A DNA stretch of 64,000 nucleotides from Cyanophora paradoxa (GCA_004431415.1 QPMI01000203.1:1-64000); one strand, 5' to 3'. Numbered from the stretch's first letter, positions 43,396 through 56,039 are shown. Notes: generated by a model from the sequence alone, not told the origin. Made by a program: numbers and translations.

Positions 43396-46300
43396 ATGGA
43401 GGACGGCGACCCGCCGGTGCCCGGCCAGGACCCGATGCCGGAGGACTCGGACGAGGAGGAGGACGTTATTGGAGAGCTACGTGACAACGTGTGCAGCTAG
43501 CTACGCTTAGACAGCTTAATGGCAGGTTACGCTGGGCTTACGCACGGCTTTCGCAGGAGATCATCCAGCGCCTCAATGAGGCCCTTACCAAGCAACTTTC
43601 CACCGAGCATGAGCGTATCGCGCTCGAGCTGCGGGAGAAGGTCCCGTGCGGCAGCCGCTGCAGTTGCGCTTGAACTGAACTCGCTTGGCCCGCCTGCAGG
43701 AGGAGCAACTGCGCCGCTCCAAGCAAAAGCGCCTCGATATCGGTGTGGAGCTGTACGGCGCTCAGCAGCAGCTAGCGCGGATGCAGATGCAACTTGAGAA
43801 AACGCACGACAACTTCAATATCATCATGAAGATCCGCGAGCAGGCTGAGCAGGAGCTGGAGGGTGTCAAGTCTGAACTAGTTGAGCAGAGAAACGGCGTG
43901 GCTGTGCAGGGCAAGAAAGGTTGGAAGCTGTTCTCGTCTGAACGCATTCTCGCAGTCTCGAACGTTTCCCCTCGCAGTTGATCAGTACCAGGCCGATCTA
44001 GACAAGCTTAACTTGACGCTACGCCAAGTTGAGATGTACAATGAGCAACAGAAGCACGAAATCGCTGTCACCCGGTGACATTTTGATCGCTGCGTGTCTA
44101 GGGATATGCACAGGCTGACCGCTTAGCCAGGCGCATCACTTACAAAGCCGAGGAGACTGTATCAAACCTCGAGAAGGAGAAGAAGCAGCAAGACTTCATC
44201 ATCGATGCCCTCAACGAACAGATGAAAAATCTGCATGAACAGCTCGCCCTGTACGAGGCACAGCTCATCTCCCAGCGGCAAGAGACCAAGTCTGCTGCGG
44301 AGACTCTTGCGCAAGCGGCTGGCGAAATGGAGGCAAGCCCGCTGCATATCGTTTTCCAAGCTGTAATTCAGGAAACTGACCAGTCGTGCTCCCGCAGGCG
44401 ATCAACTTCGAGAAGAAGCAGCTGATTCAGCAATGGAAAAGCAGTCTTATCGGCATGCAGCGTCGAGATGAAGCCCTGCAGGCTGCAGAGGCGGCACTCC
44501 GGTACAGTTGTGACTTGATCTTGGGGTAAGAACTATTAATCTAACCAAAGTCGCAGCAATCAGCAGGAGCAGATCCTGTCTCTAGACAGCGAGATTACAG
44601 GATTCAAGTCTCGCATAAAGCAGGAACAGGAGAAGAACGAGCAGCTGGTCGGCATGCTCACGAAGATGCAGTCGGAGGCCGGCTTCCTGCAGAAACAAAT
44701 CGAGAGTGTCCGGGAAAGGCGCGAAAAGCTCAATGAGAGGTGGGTCTTCTGGCACATTCGGTGGGTGCGCACAATCTGACTGAATCTGACTGCGGTTCTT
44801 GAAACACAGGTTCAGCATGTTGAAGAAGTCGTTGGAGCAAACAGATGCTGAGCTAGCTAAGGCCACACAAGCAAGTCTTTTGTTGAGTCTTATTTTGTCT
44901 GCCGCTCACTCTCGGAACAGGAGCGCTCTCAGCTCATCAAAGATGCTGCAGTCGTCGACAAGAAGATTGTTGAAGTTGCTGGGGAAGTACAGAGGACCGA
45001 GGACGACATCCTCACGCAGCTTAGTGAACAGAAGACGATTGACAAAGGGACACAAAATGTCATAGTGCTCATCCAAAAGATGCGCAAGCAGATCCATGAC
45101 AAGGAAATGCAGCAGGCTCAGCTGAACAACGAGGTATGACAGCAATAGAATGTGTAATGTGCCTTGCATTGACATTCATACAGGTTGCTCGCATCCGAGT
45201 CGACATGCTCAACACAGGATCCCACAACACTCGCCTGCATGAGAACCTGAAGGAACTCGAAGCAGAGCTTAAGCAACGTAGCGCATTGATTGAGAAGTAT
45301 GAACTGGAGATCAGGAGGAGGAACGATGAGATTGAAAAGAAGCAAAGCGAAGTTGATCGTCTCAACAGGCGGCTCGACCAGCTCCTGTCGAACATGGAGG
45401 TGACTTCCACGTACCAGTCTGATCAAATGCATGATTTCGATTTTATATTGCGGCAGGATGAAAATCTCGGCCCCCTCGAGGCCACCATTCACAACCTGTC
45501 GAAGTCGATTGTGTCAAAGCAGCAGGAGTGCATCGACATGCAGCGGGCATGGATAAACGAGCAGAACGACCTTGTGCAGCTGCAGAACGAATCGTCTGGC
45601 CAGAGTGAGGCAATTCAACAGCTCAAAAGCGAGTTTGCTGTCCTCAATCAGCGCAGGATGCGAGTGGAAGGTGCACGATGGTGTTGTTGCCTGCCTTGCA
45701 ATTCCCCTCACAGGCTTTTCCTCGCAGCTCAACTCGACGGTCACGAGAAGGAGCAACGCGAACTGCAGTCTGGAATCCGCCAGATGCACACAGAGATGGC
45801 ACGCCTGAATGACCTGCTTGCAAAGCACAACAACCAGCAAGAGACACTGGTGGATGCCAACTTTACCCTTGAGAACGACTTTGCAAGGCGTTTGAAGGCA
45901 AGTGGAACATCTGTGCTTGCGGCACCTGGCTTGTCCTGACAATTGTACCTCTCCACAGGAATTGGAGGTGGACAGCATTAAATTGGAAGCACAGATCAAT
46001 GGGCTTCGAGACGAGAAGCAGCGAATTCTGAACGAGATAATTGAATTCGAGTGTGCTTCTCCGAGTCCATTCATTTACCAACATTTTTAACTCAATCACG
46101 TGCAGGCGGCAAGCTACAGTGTGGGAACGGAAAATACAGCTGGAAAGGGAGACATCAGAAGCGCTGGACCCTGAGGTAGGGACAGAGATGGCGCAGAGCA
46201 TGAGGAGAGAAATCCACCGCATGAAGCTTCGTTTCTCCGACCTGCTGAAGACACAAGAACACCTTATCAAGGACATTGAGCAAAGCATTTACAAGCGGGA

Positions 46301-46973
46301 TGCGATTGCATCAAAGTCAGCTGTTTGTTACCTCCATTTCCATCCCTGGTCTCACGCAAGCTTCAGGGGGCGGGCTGCAACCAAGACACCAGGTTTGACA
46401 CAGGGGGCCTTGAAAAAGACACTTGAACAGCTTGTTAAGAAGATCAAGGTCCGCAAAACAACTTTCCTTCTCTTGGGCTCAAAAAACACGTGTGTCCCTC
46501 GCCAGGAGGCGGAAGCCGAGGCAGCAGCTACAGAACGGGCGATTCGTTCACTCGATTCTGACCGGAGTGCACTCGCGAGACAAATCGAGGAGCTTGCAAG
46601 GTCATGCGACACCCTGAAGGTTCGGGAGGACGAATCTGTGCGCATGATTGACAAGTACATGGGTGACAAACTGCGGGTGAGAGTGGTTCTGAAATCAACA
46701 TGTGTTGCTTGCATGCTTGCATATAACAAGCGAACGCAGAACCTGGCCGACATCACTCGCCTGCAGCGGATGGCAAAGCAGGTCCAAGCTGCGAAGGAGG
46801 GGAAATACACAAGCGACATCACACCAGAGCGCATCTCTGCTGAGATCACAACACAAGCTGCTCGCATGGGGAAGCTGAAGTCCATCATAGCGATCCTGCG
46901 GCAACAGCACCCGAATGTGGAGCCACAGCTCTCCCATTTGTCAGAGTCGTTGTGGGGTATGGATTCACAATAG
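43396..46973 (+). CDS. CCDC40: CCDC40-like axonemal coiled-coil protein
   Basis: With CCDC39, CCDC40 forms the 96-nm ruler that spaces dynein arms and radial spokes on motile cilia. The ATG at 43396 starts MEDGDPPVPGQDPMPEDSDE, an acidic N-terminus. About 15 short exons then encode almost continuous coiled coil. Family-like blocks are QKRLDIGVELYGAQQQLAR and QLEKTHDNFNIIM near 43730-43830, then HNTRLHENLKELEAEL near 45220, and a C-terminal KKTLEQLVKKIK, DITRLQRMAKQVQAAKEGKY, LKSIIAILRQQHP. It ends at the TAG at 46971. Introns are GT-AG. The full length, about 880 residues, is close to that of algal versions. CCDC39 or another long axonemal coiled coil is the main alternative. Confidence 0.78.
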
Positions 46974-47365
46974 CAATCAGTTTAAACATAGACACAGACA
47001 TATACAGGCTAGATATTCGCTAGATATGCTAGTACTGTTTGCATGCATTCAGAAGGAAAAGCAGAACACGTCCTTGGTGATTGAGACTGTCATTGTCAAC
47101 TGCGCTAGCTGTTTGACTACGTTTACAGGTCTTCACAGATAAAAGCGCTAGCTATATAAACAGCTGGCCAAGCGCCAAACAGCTAATCGGTCTAGATATC
47201 GCTGCGGTGGCTTCCTAGCTAACGGGGTACGTAAGCAATAGGTGCTGCCACGGGCTCGCTGCGGGGTGACAGACGCAGGCGCGCCAGCCGTGTAGCTTGC
47301 GCGCTGTCATTCGTGGCAAACACGCGCGCTGTCGTTGTCAAGATTGACGAACGCGGCGCGCGACA
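46974..47365. promoter_or_regulatory. Spacer between CCDC40-like and SMU1 genes
   Basis: 392 bp, moderate GC, no gene. AGCGCTAGCTATATAAACAG lies about 215 bp before the SMU1 start; TATATAA there could serve as a TATA element for a long leader, but this is only a suggestion. Confidence 0.4.
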
Positions 47366-49578
47366 ATGAGCTCCGGAGGAACGGCCATCGAAGTCGAGGC
47401 CGGCGACGTGATCCGGCTAGTCCTCCAGTTTCTGAAAGAGTCCGGCCTGAAGGAGACCTTCCGCTCGCTTCAGGTCCGCAGCGCTGCGCTCGATTTCACG
47501 CGCTCGGGTCAGTGCCACGCAGGAGGAGAGCCAGGTGTCCCTGAACGTCGTCGACTCGATAGACAACTTTATGTCCGACATTCAGAATGGAGCGTGGGAC
47601 TCGGTTCTGAGGGAGGTGGCAAGCCTGAAGCTGCCAGAAGTGAAACTGATGGACCTGTACGAGCAGGTCGTGCTAGAGTGCGTCTTGCGGGCGAAATCAT
47701 GCACGAATTTGCGCATGCGAGTTGGCGATCTTTCTGCGCAGGATGGCAGAGCTGCGCGAGATTGACTGCGCTAGGAGCATATTGCGCCAAACTGCTCCAA
47801 TGATCATCATGAAGCAGGAGCAACCTGATCGTTATCTGAAGCTCGAACATTTATTAGCAAAGACTTTCTTCGATTCTAAAGATGTACGTTCCCCCATCTC
47901 AATTTTCATTCTTGGCCAACTGGAATACAGGTTTATATCGAGGGATACAATAAGGAAAAGCGTAGGGCGATGATCGCGCAAGGCAAGAATACTACATTGT
48001 TCGTCGCTTGACTCTTATAACGAACCTATCGCAGCACTCGCGAGCGAGATCAGTGTCGTGGCCCCTTCTCGACTGATGGCCTTGCTTGGCCATGCATTGA
48101 AGTGGCAGCAGTACCAAGGTTCTGAATCTCCTAAGTGTTTGCTTCTCGAAGATCTATGACCTCGCAACTACAGGCCTTCTTCCAGCAGGATCGAAATTCG
48201 ACTTGTTCAGAGGTCAGGCACCTGTGCAAGCAGAAGAAGATGAAACATACCCAACTAGTGAAGCTGCTATAATGAAGGTAGCCCAGTGTTTTTGGATGCA
48301 CCATTTGGTCTCGTCACTCACTCAACATATTCACAGTTTGGAAAGAAAAATCATCCGGAAACTGCAAGATTCTCCCCAGATGGTCAGTACCTTGTGTCGG
48401 GCAGTGTCGATGGCTTTGTGGAGGTCTGGGACTACGAGACTGGAAAGCTGCGCAAGGACTTAAAGTACCAAGCGCAGGTTCATCTATCGATACAGTTGGC
48501 TTTGCCCGGTTTTTGACAGTTTTTCGACAGGACGAATTTATGATGCATGAGGAGGCTGTTCTCTGTCTAACATTCAGCCGTGACAGTGAATTGCTTGCAT
48601 CTGGTTGCCAAGCAGGCAAAATCAAGGTAAGCCCCAGCCCGCTTTCTGCTTCTCACGGACTCATCTGTGTTCTTTGGGTGTCAGGTTTGGAGGATTCGCA
48701 CAGGCCAGTGTATGCGGCGCTTTGAAAAAGCTCACTCTCAAGGGGTCACATGCCTGGCTTTCACACGTGATAGCACACAATTGCTCAGTGGTTCTTTTGA
48801 CTCCACTCTCAGGTATCATATTGTCATATTCTAGTCAACCTGATCATTTTGCATTTGTCTCATCAACTGCAGGGTACACGGGCTCAAATCTGGGAAAACA
48901 CTCAAGGAATTTCGGGGTCACAAGTCATATGTGAACGACTGCTTGTTCACAAGCGATGGCTCACGCATTGCCTCTGCATCATCTGATGGGACTGTCAAGG
49001 TATCTAAACATCGTTAACCTTGCAATTCCAATTACAGCTCATTAGTCTTCTCAGGTGTGGGTAACAGCGTCATCTGAGTGCATCCACACATTCCGCCCGC
49101 CTGCACCCCAAGTCGCAACAGATGTCACAGTCACAAGTATTCATCTCAACCCTAAGAACCCTGAGCATCTCGTTGTCTGCAACAGGTCTAGCTCCGTTTT
49201 CATCATGACCATGCAAGGACAGGTGCTGGAATAGAATCGCCTAGGCATGGCATGTGCTGAAAGAGTCGGGCAGGTTGTTCGTACTTTCTCGTCTGGGAAG
49301 GCACAAGGCGGAGAATTCATTTCCTGCTGTGTTTCGCCTCGAGGAGACTGGATTTATTGTGTCAGCGAAGACTCGACATTGTACTGTTTCTCAGTAGGCT
49401 CTGGAAAGCTCGAGCACATGATGAAGGTTTGATCGCTCTTTCCCGACATTGCATATTTGTCTCATTTCGATTCACACAGCTGCACGAGAAGGAGACCATC
49501 GGCATCACACATCATTACCGGAGAAATATCCTAGCCAGTTTTAGCACAGAGGGTGTCATGAAAGTCTGGAAGAGTTAA
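47366..49578 (+). CDS. SMU1: SMU1 spliceosomal WD40 protein
   Basis: Spliceosome B-complex protein that works with RED (IK) in activation. The ATG at 47366 starts [21 protein letters not shown] LisH/CTLH region ([63 protein letters not shown]) is followed by [36 protein letters not shown] and [13 protein letters not shown]. Seven WD-type repeats come next ([59 protein letters not shown]). It ends [11 protein letters not shown]. Similarity to the human protein is high throughout. About ten short GT-AG introns. Its presence fits a U2-type spliceosome in this organism. Confidence 0.95.
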
Positions 49579-49668
49579 ATCTTTCAGGTGGAAGCATTTG
49601 GACTCGAACAAATTAAAGTGTGGGATGCACACCTGCCTCGGCTAGCTAGCATAGCCTAGAAGCGTCTT
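49579..49668. terminator. 3' flank of SMU1
   Basis: 90 bp before repeat R2 begins. AACAAATTAAAGTG near 49608 is the only A-rich candidate for a polyadenylation signal. The chlorophycean TGTAA signal is not evident. Confidence 0.25.
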
Positions 49669-50097
49669 GCGTTCAGCGTAGACAGAGCTAGCTAGCTAGC
49701 TGTGAACTACGCCTGTCTGGGTTACACGTAGGAAGGTGCGGCCCTCGCCGTTGCCGGCCCGGCCGTTCCCCCCGAGACCCGTAAGGGGAGTAACGCTCCA
49801 CCCCCGCACAGCCTAAGCCGCGCGCGTGTCGTGTGCAGCATCGCATCGTCGTTCTTGGGCGGTGGGAGTTCCTGCAGGCCCGGCGGGGCCGGGACCCGTC
49901 GGTAGCCTGCGGGGCCCGGCGGCCGATGCGGCGCACGCGCGGAGGGGGGTCAGATCGAAATTGAAGCGCCCTGAAATCGAAATCGAATTTTGAAGGCACG
50001 CACTCGGGGAACTTCGGAAAGCGCGAAAGCGCGATCCCTCCCTGGTCGATTCTGCAGGGCGGCGGAAGCGCGCAGAGGGGGGTCAGGCAGCGCACGT
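49669..50097 (+). repeat. Dispersed repeat R2, copy 3
   Basis: Matches copy 1 (32552-32961) from GCGTTCAGCGTAGACAGA to GTCAGGCAGCGCACG. It carries one more GCTA unit in the CTAG tract near its start and a few internal additions. Confidence 0.85.
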
Positions 50098-50194
50098 CCA
50101 ACTTTCAAAGTTTCGTCCAACTCGTCCAACTTTCGGCCTGCACGGCGTGAGAATTAGCTGTTTGGAGTGAGAGATTCGATTCGAGCGTCTTGTA

Positions 50195-50370
50195 GCTTAG
50201 CTACATATAGTGTCCGCGGGAAGGCGCATTACTCTCCTTTAATAATGTACATGTAGGGGGCCACGCAGGGCTCGGCTGGCCGGCCAGCTTGCGCATGCTG
50301 GCGGGCTATACTAGATGATAGGCTTAAGCTTGCGGCGACAGTGGCCGCGGCCGCAGTGTACCGGCCGTAC
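50195..50370 (+). repeat. Dispersed repeat R1, copy C (partial)
   Basis: TGTCCGCGGGAAGGCGCATT ... GGGGGCCACGCAGGG and the GTGGCCGCGGCCGCAGTGTA core match copies A and B. Where copy A has AAGCTTAGCTATATA and B has nothing, copy C has TAATAATGTACATGTA. Confidence 0.75.
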
Positions 50371-50808
50371 TACGGTAGTAGTACATTTATACCGTAGCTA
50401 TATAGTACATCAAGTGTGCCGCAGTGCATGCCGCAGTGCACTAGTACTGCGGCACGTTAACGTTTCATTTAAACGCGTAGAATTCGAATTTCGAAGCTTA
50501 TAAGCGGAGTTGACGTCGACGGGCCAAGTACGCCGTGAGACGTATATAATACGTACGTATACTATGATACGTATACACGAGTAGCTTTTCCAATACTAAA
50601 AACGAATACCGTAGTACCCGGCCCCAAGCTGCCGATTCTGCGCCAATTTGACGTCGGCGCCGACTAGTACTCTGGTGAATTCGAAGCGTGCGCATGCGTA
50701 TTGGATGTGCACGCAGTGCGCCGACGTCGCGCTCACAATCCTTCCACGCGCACGTAGTCCGTATACGGGCCGGCGCGCGCATAAGCTTTCAAGGCGTCGA
50801 CGTACGAG
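50371..50808. promoter_or_regulatory. Upstream region of the NAXD gene
   Basis: No gene seen. It contains GTACATTTATACC, TATATAGTACATC, paired GCCGCAGTGCA words and ACGTATATAATACGTACGTA near 50540. Frames between 50600 and 50808 look like shadow. Confidence 0.4.
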
Positions 50809-52105
50809 ATGGCTTCGTGGTCGGCGTTGGAGTCTTCCATCCACGCTATCCGGGCCGTCGTCCCGAAGGCGAGTGCGAGGGAGAACATGCGTCCACGTAT
50901 GCGGACTAACCTGCGGCGCAGCTCACGCAGAGTATGCACAAAGGCCAAGCGGGGCGCATCGGCGTCGTCGGGGGTTGTTTCGAATACACTGGCGGTGCGT
51001 CAGAACTGCGCTTTTATCACACGAGCTGAGAGTTTCGAACGCAGCTCCGTATTTTGCGGCAATCAGTGCCCTGAAACTGGTACAAGCTTTCACTGCCAAC
51101 TGCTGATCACAAATTCACATTTTCGAAGGGCGCCGATTTGTCACATATCTTCTGCACCCCCGGAGCAGCGACAGCAATTAAAAGCTACTCTCCTGAGCTC
51201 ATCGTCCACCCTGTGCTTCCAGAGCGCCCTACAGGGAGCGCGGTCGGGTGCGCTGTGCTCTCAAAATGCTCCTGCTGCTGTTCTCATATTGCTTGTCAGA
51301 TCGTCAGAGCTGGCAAAGAATGCTGCGGTTTCTGTAGGGGAGTGGCTGCAAAGGCTGCATGTCCTTGTCATCGGACCGGGGCTTGGCAGGGATCCTCTCG
51401 TCCAAGAAACAGCATTCTCTGTTCTGCAGCAAGCCCGTGATATGTCAGTGCGTGGGTTTCGTTTTACTAAAGCGTCGTCACACATCTTTGACGTGACGTC
51501 AGCTGCCCGTGATTCTCGATGGAGATGGGCTTGCTCTTGCCGCTGCAAGACCATCGTGTATCGAAGGATACAATCTGGCAGTGCTCACTCCCAATGTTGT
51601 AGAATTCAAACGGCTTGTGGGAGCGGTCTTTCCTCAGTGGAGCTCAGCAGATCATCCCTCGTGTCAGGAAGTATCGAAGAGGTGAGCCCTCTTTGCCAGG
51701 CCTCTGCATGTCTCTGACTATCGATCATCCGGTAGGCTTGGGAATGTGACAATTGTTCAGAAGGGCGCAACCGACATAATTTCGGATGGATTATTTCAGT
51801 TAGAGTGTTCCACAGGCAGCAGTCCGCGAAGATGCGGCGGACAAGGAGACGTCCTTGCTGGCTCCATAGCTGTATTCATATCTTGGGCCCGAGAGTGCGA
51901 GTCTCGGAACCCTGGTAGTGTAGGGGTCAACTTCGAAGGCGTCCCTGTGTCCAGCCTCGTTTTTGCTGCTTACAGTGGTTGCTTCTTCACTCGCTTTCTG
52001 TCACAGGCTGCTTTTAGCAAGCATGATCGATCCATGACCACCACGGATCTGATAGCCGAGATTCCCACAGTGGTAAAACAGCTTTTCCCCGCTGCTGGGG
52101 GATAG
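50809..52105 (+). CDS. NAXD: ATP-dependent NAD(P)H-hydrate dehydratase
   Basis: Repairs hydrated NADH/NADPH, using ATP or ADP. The ATG at 50809 starts [20 protein letters not shown]. An intron with a GC donor (AAG|GCGAGT ... GCGCAG) joins [18 protein letters not shown]. Then follow [93 protein letters not shown], then [20 protein letters not shown] (the GGxGD catalytic and nucleotide motif) and the terminal [15 protein letters not shown]. The start was chosen because the joined exon 1 reproduces the family's IRxxVPxL entry. The stop is 46 bp from the stop of the convergent SEC11 gene. Confidence 0.93.
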
Positions 52106-52150
52106 CGAAAAGTATGTATTTCTTCATCTGTGAACACAGAAAAATGCAGT

Positions 52151-52885
52151 TTACCCCTCTTTAGACGTGAGGACAAGAAGTCCAAGGAGGCCAATGAGAA
52201 CATATTTGACAGCCGGGTAGTCGTTCATAATAATCGTCACCATGCCTACGTATGGCAAGTATCTGCGTAGCGTATCTCGAATTGCAACAAGTAACTGGAA
52301 ATGAAGAATCTATTTACCCTCTCGCAGTCCCAATGATGTCGTCTTGGCTAAGCCACATCTGATTTGGAAGGTAAATCCCTCCAAATCGGTCGTCGAAGGC
52401 GTTGTTGTCACCCTTGGTCAAATAGTGCTTCGCACCACCCACCCTGGCGTAGAGATGAGGGGAAAGTGGAGGTTCAGAACGGAAGGATCTTACTTTTCGT
52501 GAACTTCTATTATCCTGTGCACAATCGGGATGTCACGACCGCGGATTCGGAATACGACGATGTCGCCGGCGGAGCACGTAGCACCCATGTAGAGGAAAAG
52601 AATGTCTCCACGCTTGAAGCCAGGCTCCATGCTCCCACTGCGCAGCTCTCACCTCGACGCGGGCGTGTGGCGTACGTATGCGCACCTGAGCACGACGACG
52701 ATTGGACTTTCGCTTTGCGTAATGACCATGAGGGACTTCCAGATCATCAGCGCTGCAGACACCCTCAGAAATGTCACAGCGAGGCCGGCGAGCGGCGCAC
52801 CCGACGTCACAATTAGTGCTAGGTTGATTACTTGATGCGCCAGCTGCCGCTTTGGCATGCTGAACAGCGTCTGTATTTCCAACAT
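52151..52885 (-). CDS. SEC11: Signal peptidase complex catalytic subunit SEC11
   Basis: ER serine protease that removes signal peptides. The ATG at 52885 starts [19 protein letters not shown]. Intron 1 (donor GTGCGCCGC) leads to [20 protein letters not shown]. The catalytic Ser is in [15 protein letters not shown], the His in [11 protein letters not shown], and the Asp in [12 protein letters not shown], all present. A last exon [20 protein letters not shown] plus one membrane helix ends TSKEG-TAA at 52151. One N-terminal membrane anchor is visible. Divergent from the DAHP synthase gene (481 bp between starts), convergent with NAXD. Confidence 0.94.
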
Positions 52886-53366
52886 CCTCAGGCGCTTCCT
52901 TCCAGGCACTGGCGCGTGCGCGTCTCGCGCCGGAGAACGTGCAAGCGCGCCCGGTGCTCAGCTGCAGTGGCACCCGCTTGTCGCTTCTCGTCCGCGCCGG
53001 CCGTCGCCGGCGCGCTCCCACGACGATCTCGCGCGGCTGCGGGGCCCTTCCGACTTCCTTCGCCGCGTAATGCTGTTCGCCGAACCGATGCTTCAATTGC
53101 CTTGGACAACGCGGGCACCGCGGCCGGCAACTGGCGGAGGCTTGACGGCTGGACGGCTAGCCGAGGGTACACTCGTTCTGTGTGATTCTTGTCCCCCGTC
53201 GCCTCGCCGGCAGCGTAGGCAGCTTGCCCCGCCCACCCAGCAGAGGTGAGCTAGATGCATGTGCAGACGCGCATCATTCCGGCATCGCGGCGTGGGCGCC
53301 CGTGCGAACGTCCACATCCGGCGCGCTCTGACGCCTTCCGTTGCAGACTCTGTTGAGCGGGAGGAA
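52886..53366. promoter_or_regulatory. Shared upstream region of SEC11 and DAHP synthase
   Basis: 481 bp of GC-rich DNA between divergent starts. No distinct element recognised. Frames across it are open by composition only. Confidence 0.35.
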
Positions 53367-54944
53367 ATGGACGCCTCCCAGTCCGCCTTCGTTCCGGTGT
53401 TGCTCGCCCCGGTGGCCCCGCAGCCGCAGATCGCCATTCAGAACCGGCTTTCGGCGAGCGCTCGGCCCTTCAGCAAAGCTTCCACGTCTTCTAAGGCACC
53501 TCGTGCGCGGCGCTTCCTCACTGGAGCGAGCGAGCACTTCTTCTCCGGCTCCAGCGCGCTCAAGCTCAGCACGGCCCCTCACGCCGCGCGCCTCATCCGC
53601 AATGCAGAGGTTCGATGCGATGAGCTACACCGGGAAGTTCACCCTGACCAAGGTCGCTCCTTGTCCACCGCACGCAGATCCGTGCCGAGGCACCGGAAGG
53701 AGCGGCCGTCTCTGCGCCCGCACGGACGGGCACGGGTGCGTCGAGCAGCCCCATCTGGACCCCCGACAGCTGGCGCACGAAGCCAATCAAACAGCACCCG
53801 ACGTACGGCGACAAGGCTTCCCTTGAGGAAGTCGAGAGCAAGCTGCGCAACTCGCCGCCGCTCGTTTTCACCGGGGAGGTGCACTAGAATCTTTTTGCAA
53901 CCGAAAATTCCGGCGGCGTGTGAACGTTTTAGACTTGCAGGTCCGTCGCCTACAAGATCTCCTGGCGCGCGCCTCCGCGGGGAAGGCATTCCTTCTGCAG
54001 GGCGGAGACTGCGCCGAGTCTTTCACCGAGTTCCACCCGTGCGTCGTGCTATGGACTCGATCCTTTTTCGCCGTTCTTCGAATCGAGGCCGTCGTGCAGG
54101 GATAACATTCGCGACACCTTCCAAGTCCTGATTCAGATGACGATGGTCCTTATGTACGGTCTTCGGGTAACGGGCATCCTGCTTGCGGCGATTTAGAGCC
54201 GCCTTGATGCGCAAGCAGGTCCCCATCATCAAGGTCGGTCGCATGGCGGGCCAGTTCGCTAAGCCTCGCTCCAGTGACATGGAGAAGCGCGGCGACATGG
54301 AATTGCCGAGGTAAAGCATTCTGCTTTTTATTACAGACGAAGAATTACCGAAACGCGCTCCAGCTACCGTGGCGACATGATCAACGGCCCGGAGTTCACC
54401 TCCGAGGCCCGCATCCCCAACCCCGACCGCATGCTGCAGTGCTACCAGCAGGCAAGCGATTGGGCCTTTGTGTACGGTCGCGCTGTTCGCTCACGGATCG
54501 CCGCGCAGAGCACAGCTACGCTCAATATGCTTCGCGCCCTCGCTCAAGGTGCGTCTCTGCCGGTCGCGTGTTGGGGAGAACGGCCGGCGGCCTTACGGGC
54601 GGCGCAGGCGGCTACGTGGACCTGCGGCGTGTGCACGAGTTCAGTCTGGACTTTGTGCGGTCGGCGCCGCAGGCGCAGCGCTACGGGGACGTGGCAGACC
54701 GGATCGACGGGGCGCTGGCGTTCATGGAGGCGTGCGGGATCGATAGCGACAACCCGCAGTTCCGGCAGGCGGAGTACTTTGTCTCCCACGAGGCGCTCCT
54801 CCTCAACTACGAGGAGGCGCTCGTGCGCCAGGACAAGCAGACCGGCGAGTACTTCGCCACCTCCGGCCACTTCCTCTGGATCGGTGACCGCACTCGCCAG
54901 GTCCGACCCCTCCCCTTTTATCTGTCCTATTTCCCGGCTCTTCC

Positions 54945-54979
<35 letters not shown>

Positions 54980-55858
54980 TCCTCAACCACCCAAAGGGGG
55001 TTCAAGGAATATTTCCTTTGTCATTTATGTTCCATCCCCAACCCCCCCATCGCCGCGCCCTTCCAGTTTCCAGCCTTTAACGACCGCGCTCTTTGCAGCC
55101 GGAGGGGGCGCACATTGAGTTCATGCGGGGCATCTCGAACCCGATCGGGATCAAGGTGGGCCCCTCGATGGACCCCGACGAGCTGCTGCGGCTGCTGGAC
55201 ATCCTGAACCCCGACGACATCCCCGGCCGCATCACTATCATCACCCGCAACGGCGCCCATCTCGTCGACGAGAAGCTGCCGCCCATCATGCGGTGCCCGC
55301 CGCCCCTCCCGCTGCCCTGCCTGCCGAGCGTTGACGCCCCGGGCAGTGCGATCGCGCGTAGCGGGAGGACAGTGACCTGGTCGTGCGACCCCATGCACGG
55401 GAACACCATCACCTCGAAGGTTTGCGCGGGCCCTGCTATCCGCCCGGCGCGGGCCAATGGCGCGGGCGCGCAGACCGGGTTCAAGACGCGTCGCTTCGAT
55501 GCCGTCCTCAGCGAAGTCCGCTCCTTCTTCGAGGTCCGCTGCCCCGCCCCGTCAGCGCGCGCGGCGGCCGACGCGCGGCGGCAGATCGCTAAATCGGAGG
55601 GCGTCATCCCTGGTGGCATCCACCTCGAGATGACCGGGCAGAACGTGACCGAGTGCACGGGCGGCGCCAGCCAGGTCACGGAGGAGACCCTCGCCGACTG
55701 CTACGTTACCGCCTGCGACCCGCGCATGAATGCCTCCCAGGTGCCGCCGGCCCTGCCCCTATTCCCGCTGCCCGCATCGAACCCCTCCGCAGGCCCTCGA
55801 GCTGGCCTTCCTCATAGCCGAGCAGGCGTCCGGCCGCTGCTCCCTCCCCCTGAACTAG
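53367..55858 (+). CDS. Class II 3-deoxy-D-arabino-heptulosonate 7-phosphate synthase, plastid-type
   Basis: First enzyme of the shikimate pathway, joining phosphoenolpyruvate and erythrose 4-phosphate. The ATG at 53367 begins an Ala/Ser/Arg-rich leader of about 70 residues, plausible as a plastid transit peptide. The enzyme follows: [30 protein letters not shown] with the metal-binding Cys in [96 protein letters not shown], ending CSLPLN-TAG. These are the class II signature blocks shared by plants and many bacteria. Introns are short. The one near 54905-55098 carries a run of 31 C. Confidence 0.94.
54947..54977 (+). repeat. Poly-C run (31) in a DAHP synthase intron
   Basis: 31 consecutive C residues, followed by TCTCCTCAACC. 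Length is likely polymorphic or uncertain in the assembly. Confidence 0.8.
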
Positions 55859-56039
55859 GACTGCCCCACACAATTCGTTTTCTTAGTTATGACTGCCACC
55901 CACAGAGCTCCTTGTATGCCAACGATGCGAAACTTTTTTTGATTTCGTTTGGTTCTCCTACCATAACGCTATCACCCGGCGTTCGTTACTCGTACGCTGC
56001 TCCCATGTTTTATGGAAGGGCCTTGCCGCCCGTGCTAGG
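55859..56039. terminator. 3' flank of DAHP synthase
   Basis: 180 bp. ACACAATTCGTTTTCTTAG and CGAAACTTTTTTTGATTTCG are the T-rich stretches. No defined signal. Confidence 0.3.

Noticed and set aside
50648-51106. Frame of 152 codons starting upstream of NAXD
   Set aside because: The true NAXD start is the ATG at 50809, which splices through a GC-AG intron to the conserved HKGQAGR block. The longer frame is out of register with it.
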